The translations under genes were made by a program, and so were the position numbers. Positions 59,909-64,000 of a DNA stretch of 64,000 nucleotides are shown here, in pieces. The DNA is from CAXXOK01 sp963675925 (GTDB lineage Bacteria > Bacillota > Clostridia > Christensenellales > Aristaeellaceae), in NCBI GenBank assembly GCA_963675925.2, contig CAXXIB010000004.1, forward strand, positions 1,054,001-1,118,000, given 5' to 3'. A model generated the notes under the pieces. The model was given only the letters and a program-made list of their open reading frames with translations, searched no databases and was not told where the DNA came from. The number at the start of each line of letters is the position of its first letter. Within the stretch, counting starts at the first letter, position 1.

Positions 59909-62900
59909 TTAGTTATCTACCCACATCTCGCACTGGCTGATGACTGTTGCAATAGCATCCTCTAAACCCTCAGGTGGGTACTTATGCTGCCTGAGGAGCT
60001 TTTTAACCATGCGGCGCATACCCGCGCGAGCGGATTCTTTTTTTTGCCAATCGATTGTACGGCTCTTTCGTAAGCTTTCTGTGAGTTCCCGTGTGATGGA
60101 TACGAGTTCCGTATTGTCGTAGAAGTCTTTCACAGCGTCTGGCCGCGTGAGTGCATCATAGAAGGCTTGCTCTTCAGCATTTAAACCCAATGCTTCACCA
60201 TCTGCCTGTGCGTTGGCGATATCCTTTGCCATACGTACAAGCTCTGCAATCACTTCTTCGTTCGATATCAAGCCGTTCAGGTATGCTTTCATCGTTCGGG
60301 CGAGCATTTCCGAGAACTTCTCACTTTTAACTAAGTTGGTGCGCCGATACAGCGATACTTGTTCTGCCAATAGCTTCTTCAATATTTCTACAGCAAGATT
60401 TCGTTGCTTCATCTTGGCAAGCTCATCTAGGAATTTTGGATCAAATAAAGAGAATTCCGATTGCGCATCAGAGAATAGATTAATCACGCCCTCGCTATGC
60501 ACTGCCGCTTTGAGCAGTTCATTGATTCGAGCATTGATATCTTTCAATGAAAGCGGCCTGTTGTTGCCTGCAATCCGGGTGACTAAGGTTCGTAATGCTT
60601 CGAAATAAGCTGCTTCTAAGCGTTGCTCTGCATTCACAAGCGAGCGGCACAGCGATAATGCTTGCCGCAAAAGCATAGCCTCTTTGATGAATGCTTCTCG
60701 CGCGGTTTCCTTGTCCACCGCCGATAGGAAGTTGGCGCCATCCTGCATCAAACGTGCGCGTGTTAGATTGCTTTGTGTTGTGAGAAACTCTGAATAGTCA
60801 AAGCCGTGGAGAAGTTCGCGGCACACTTCCAGTTTTTCCAGGAATACAGGCAGCGCTGTTTTCGCAATGTCCATATCACCATATTTCTGCTTATCTCGCC
60901 GCGTATAGTCATTCATGGCTTGTTTCAAGGCGGCGGCAATACCAACATAGTCTACCACCAAACCGCCCTCTTTATCGCCATATACGCGGTTTACACGGGC
61001 GATAGCCTGCATCAGGTTATGCCCAACCATAGGCTTATAAACGTACATTGTGGATAGTGAAGGCACATCAAATCCCGTCAGCCACATATCCACTACGATT
61101 GCTATTTTGAACGGATCATTATTGTCTTTAAATCTTATAGACAGCTCTTCACGGTGTCGCTTATTACCGATAATAGAATGCCACTCTATAGGGTCTTGAT
61201 TGCTGTCAGTCATCACTACATTTACTTTGCGTTTCCAATCAGGGCGAAGCTTCAGCAATTTATCATATATGCTGATACCGATTGCGCGATTATACGCCAC
61301 AATCATTGCTTTGCCCGTTTGTTCGTTCTGGCGGTTATCTTCATAGTGTTTGACGATATCCTCGCATAAAGCGCTGATTGTTTCCGGTGCTCCTAAAATG
61401 CTTTCCATCTGCCCAAGCTTTTTTTTGCTTTTATCAATTGCCTGTGCTTCTGCGTTTTCAGCCATCAGGTCATATTCGGCATCAATCAAACGCAGTATAT
61501 CTTCCTGCAATTTCAGGTGGATTACGCGGCTTTCGTAGTAAACGGGGCGGGTCGCGCCATCTTCTACAGATTGGGTCATATCGTAGATATCAATATAGTT
61601 ACCAAACACCTCTACAGTTGAGCGATCCTTGGAGGATATCGGTGTACCTGTGAAACCAATATAAGTTGCGTTTGGCAAGCTTTCACGGATAATGAGTCCC
61701 ATCGTCTTTACAATGCGCCCAGTTTCGCGATTGACTCGTTCTTCAATAAACTGACTGCGGTGGGCTTCGTCTGCCATCACAATGATATTGCGGCGATCTG
61801 ATAGTATATCATCGCTTTCTTCAAACTTTTGCGCCGTGGTGAAGATGATACCATTCACCTGCCGCCCTTGCAGCAGTTCGCGCAGATTTGCGCGGCTTTC
61901 AGCCTGTATTGGTGTTTGGCGGAGGAAGTCTGCACACTTGGCAAATTGCGTGAATAATTGGTTGTCCAGGTCATTGCGGTCGGTGAGTACAACCAGAGTG
62001 GGGTTATGCAGCACATCTTGCAATAGATGGGCATAGAACACCATAGACAGTGATTTACCACTGCCCTGTGTGTGCCAGAATACGCCCCCCTTTCCGTCGG
62101 TTTGGGTAGCGTTTTCTGTAGATGCAACAGCCTTGCGCACTGCGAAATATTGGTGATATGCACTCAGGATTTTATGCTCGCCCGAAAAGCAGATGAAATT
62201 CTTGATGATATCTAGCAATCGCTCTTTTTGAAACATACCCTCGGCCAGCGTATCAAACTGCGCATACTGCGTATTTTCATAGCTGCCATCCTTGGTTTTC
62301 CAAGCCATGAAGCGGTCTTCCTCCGCCGTGATCGTCCCTGCTTTGTTGGTAGATAGATCACTGATCACCAGGAAAGCGTTGTAGATGAACAGCGAAGGAA
62401 TTTTGAGTTTATAGTTTTGTAGTTGCTGATAAGCCTCGCTCGCGTCCGTTTCTTCGCGGGATGGGGACTTCAACTCAAACACAACCAATGGCAGTCCGTT
62501 TACAAATACGATGATATCCGGGCGCTTTTCGCTGTTTTCTACGATTGTCCATTGATTAGCAATACTAAAATCATTCCGCTCTGGATAAGTATAATCCACC
62601 AAATGCACTAACGCCGATTGTAGCCTGCCATCATAATAAAAGCTGACTGATATGCCGTTTTGCAGATAATCCATGAACCGTTCATTTTTATGCACGGGCG
62701 AGCCGCCCTCAAAATGCCGCAGCTTGTTTATCGCTTCATCCAGTGCTTCTTGCGGCAGCTTGGGATTGACTCGCTCTAGTGCCGGCAGTAACACATCCAT
62801 ATACAGTGGATTGCTATAATCCCGCTCTACATCCGGGCCGTACACATGCGTGTAGCCCAGCGTGCCGCAGAACAGCTCGATGATTGCGTTTTCATATGTG

Positions 62901-62920
62901 GCTTCGGTGGTGTGGGGCAT
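59909..62920 (-). CDS. hsdR: type I restriction enzyme, R subunit
   Basis: 1003 residues from the ATG at 62920 (AAGGAG six bases upstream). The N-terminal nuclease has the PD...E-K motif in RPDIIVFVNGLPLVVFELKS with a QxxxY helix (QQLQNY). The SF2 translocase follows: GSGKSLSMVFYAH, VVLTDRNDLDNQLF, MADEAHRSQF, GFTGTPI and IARVNRVYGDKEGG. HsdR cuts unmodified DNA after translocation and needs HsdM and HsdS, which are not in the window. The order is nuclease, hsdR, GmrSD-like on one strand. Confidence 0.93.
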   Translation of the reverse strand: MPHTTEATYENAIIELFCGTLGYTHVYGPDVERDYSNPLYMDVLLPALERVNPKLPQEALDEAINKLRHFEGGSPVHKNERFMDYLQNGISVSFYYDGRLQSALVHLVDYTYPERNDFSIANQWTIVENSEKRPDIIVFVNGLPLVVFELKSPSREETDASEAYQQLQNYKLKIPSLFIYNAFLVISDLSTNKAGTITAEEDRFMAWKTKDGSYENTQYAQFDTLAEGMFQKERLLDIIKNFICFSGEHKILSAYHQYFAVRKAVASTENATQTDGKGGVFWHTQGSGKSLSMVFYAHLLQDVLHNPTLVVLTDRNDLDNQLFTQFAKCADFLRQTPIQAESRANLRELLQGRQVNGIIFTTAQKFEESDDILSDRRNIIVMADEAHRSQFIEERVNRETGRIVKTMGLIIRESLPNATYIGFTGTPISSKDRSTVEVFGNYIDIYDMTQSVEDGATRPVYYESRVIHLKLQEDILRLIDAEYDLMAENAEAQAIDKSKKKLGQMESILGAPETISALCEDIVKHYEDNRQNEQTGKAMIVAYNRAIGISIYDKLLKLRPDWKRKVNVVMTDSNQDPIEWHSIIGNKRHREELSIRFKDNNDPFKIAIVVDMWLTGFDVPSLSTMYVYKPMVGHNLMQAIARVNRVYGDKEGGLVVDYVGIAAALKQAMNDYTRRDKQKYGDMDIAKTALPVFLEKLEVCRELLHGFDYSEFLTTQSNLTRARLMQDGANFLSAVDKETAREAFIKEAMLLRQALSLCRSLVNAEQRLEAAYFEALRTLVTRIAGNNRPLSLKDINARINELLKAAVHSEGVINLFSDAQSEFSLFDPKFLDELAKMKQRNLAVEILKKLLAEQVSLYRRTNLVKSEKFSEMLARTMKAYLNGLISNEEVIAELVRMAKDIANAQADGEALGLNAEEQAFYDALTRPDAVKDFYDNTELVSITRELTESLRKSRTIDWQKKESARAGMRRMVKKLLRQHKYPPEGLEDAIATVISQCEMWVDN

Positions 62921-62930
62921 GGGCTTCTCC

Positions 62931-63947
62931 TTAATCCGCTGGAATAGCATATAGTTTATCTAAATAGATCATTCTCTTCTTGAATATTCCATTCTCACTA
63001 TATATTCTTATAAAGAATGTGAACAAGGACTTTTTGTCTATTATATGCATATGATTACTAAGTTGGTCCATATTAAGATAATTGTCGTTTTCAGAAAGTA
63101 AATAAACTTCGTAGTTCTGATACTTATTGTATTCAAGGATATCAATGGCAGGACCTGCTTTTTTCACCTGTACAACCGCTTTTCGTTTTTCTTGTAAATG
63201 TAGAAGTATGTATTCAATTTCATGAGTGTTATGCTTACAACTACTTGGTTGGATTAGATATCCGAGGCTCTGTAAATATAACCCAACAATATCTTCAAGA
63301 TCATCGCCATGTAAAAGCTTTATAAAGTTCGTTTCATTTAGCGGTTTTTGTCCGGTTGTACTTTGAAGGCATGCAGGGATGCTGTCTTTATTATCGCATA
63401 ATTCGTTGTACACGAGCTTGCAGATATCTTTCAAGTCATCGTTGTATCTAATATCAATTGTCTTTTGATTTCTTGCACGCAGTTGATGAACAATAATCGC
63501 GGGGGTATCGTCAAGGCCTCCGATTAAATACCACTTTTCGACATGTCTGTAAAAAGACACATCATAGACTCCAGCATCAATATAGTTCTCATTTGGATGA
63601 TATCTGGTAACATTGTCTTTTACTTTCGCAATATAGAATTGATTACCATTGCACATAAGGCATAAATCGTTTTCCTTGATGTTAATCGCTTGATGCTCAT
63701 TAAAAATAATACGTTCAGCAGCATACTTTATTGATCTCAAGGCTTTCTTTTCTTTGTCATCTTGACCTTCAATGGCCCCCTGCAAGTATCTGTATCTGGC
63801 ATCATCTGCAGGTTTACCCTCATACCATCCAATGAATAGAATGTTGTTGATGATTCCAAATTCACATGAGTTCCTCGTTTTTTTGTTTTTCAATAATTCT
63901 TCATCTTCCGAAAAAGCGGTTTTTAACCATATTAGCCATATATTCAT
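62931..63947 (-). CDS. Mrr-like PD-(D/E)XK nuclease, probable defence protein
   Basis: 338 residues from the ATG at 63947 (AAGGAAG upstream). The C-terminal part fits a Mrr-type endonuclease: HGDDLEDIVGLYLQSLGYLI, then EIEYILLHL and KAVVQVKKAG, that is E...E..xVK active-site residues. The N-terminal half (to about 190) is unassigned and may be a DNA- or nucleotide-recognition domain. It begins the three-gene defence operon and ends 10 bases before hsdR. Confidence 0.7.
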   Translation of the reverse strand: MNIWLIWLKTAFSEDEELLKNKKTRNSCEFGIINNILFIGWYEGKPADDARYRYLQGAIEGQDDKEKKALRSIKYAAERIIFNEHQAINIKENDLCLMCNGNQFYIAKVKDNVTRYHPNENYIDAGVYDVSFYRHVEKWYLIGGLDDTPAIIVHQLRARNQKTIDIRYNDDLKDICKLVYNELCDNKDSIPACLQSTTGQKPLNETNFIKLLHGDDLEDIVGLYLQSLGYLIQPSSCKHNTHEIEYILLHLQEKRKAVVQVKKAGPAIDILEYNKYQNYEVYLLSENDNYLNMDQLSNHMHIIDKKSLFTFFIRIYSENGIFKKRMIYLDKLYAIPAD

Positions 63948-64000
63948 GTTGAACTTCCTTGCCATAGTTTAATTTAACACTATTTCAAATTTCTCTATAA

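Overview
The window looks like the chromosome of an anaerobic, moderately GC-rich member of the Clostridia (Firmicutes). The reasons are strong AGGAGG-type ribosome sites, sigma-A promoters with 17-base spacers, RNase Y, an anaerobic class III ribonucleotide reductase with NrdR boxes, a class B sortase, a CotH/lamin-tail pair, ECF transporters and a domain-permuted GH3 glycosidase. No complete rRNA or tRNA gene is present, so the species cannot be named.

1-35 kb is ordinary chromosome. It holds a DEDDh exonuclease (cut by the window edge), a flavoprotein-surE-YvlD operon, a probable independent structured RNA upstream of rny, an A+T-rich HNH gene, VanY and a nucleotidyltransferase, an MBL hydrolase, HAD and metallophosphoesterase genes, a zinc-ribbon/TPM secretion cluster, tag-dut, a NapH-like Fe-S membrane pair, SDR, GPx, DUF89, nrdD and nrdG (each with paired NrdR sites), a MerR-controlled aldo/keto reductase, a MacB-like ABC pair, GH3, sortase B, CotH and a lamin-tail protein. 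Three copies of a small palindromic element with covarying stems lie near 5.2-5.5 and 9.7 kb.

35.8-49.4 kb is A+T-rich and is the most unusual part: an array of promoterless Rhs (YD-repeat) tips. All read on the minus strand. Each tip starts inside the same conserved Rhs-core end without a start codon or ribosome site, changes into a different C-terminal toxin-like domain, is followed by a small immunity-like gene with its own ribosome site, and usually ends in a unique perfect or near-perfect hairpin. Several modules are duplicated, frameshifted or truncated. No full-length rhs gene is in the window, so this reads as a silent archive of toxin/immunity cassettes.

49.5-57.6 kb is a metal- or siderophore-type uptake locus on the plus strand: an AraC regulator, an MptD/Trep_Strep ECF S component, two ABC half-transporters, EcfT, a fused EcfA and a truncated DtxR-like repressor. 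Both promoters carry nearly identical GTTAGAC-type dyads that look like DtxR-family operators.

57.56 kb holds the 3' end of a tRNA gene with its terminator, a probable attachment-site scar. Beyond it is the edge of an A+T-rich defence island with a GmrSD-like DUF262/DUF1524 protein, a type I restriction HsdR and a Mrr-like PD-(D/E)XK nuclease. HsdM and HsdS would have to lie outside the window.
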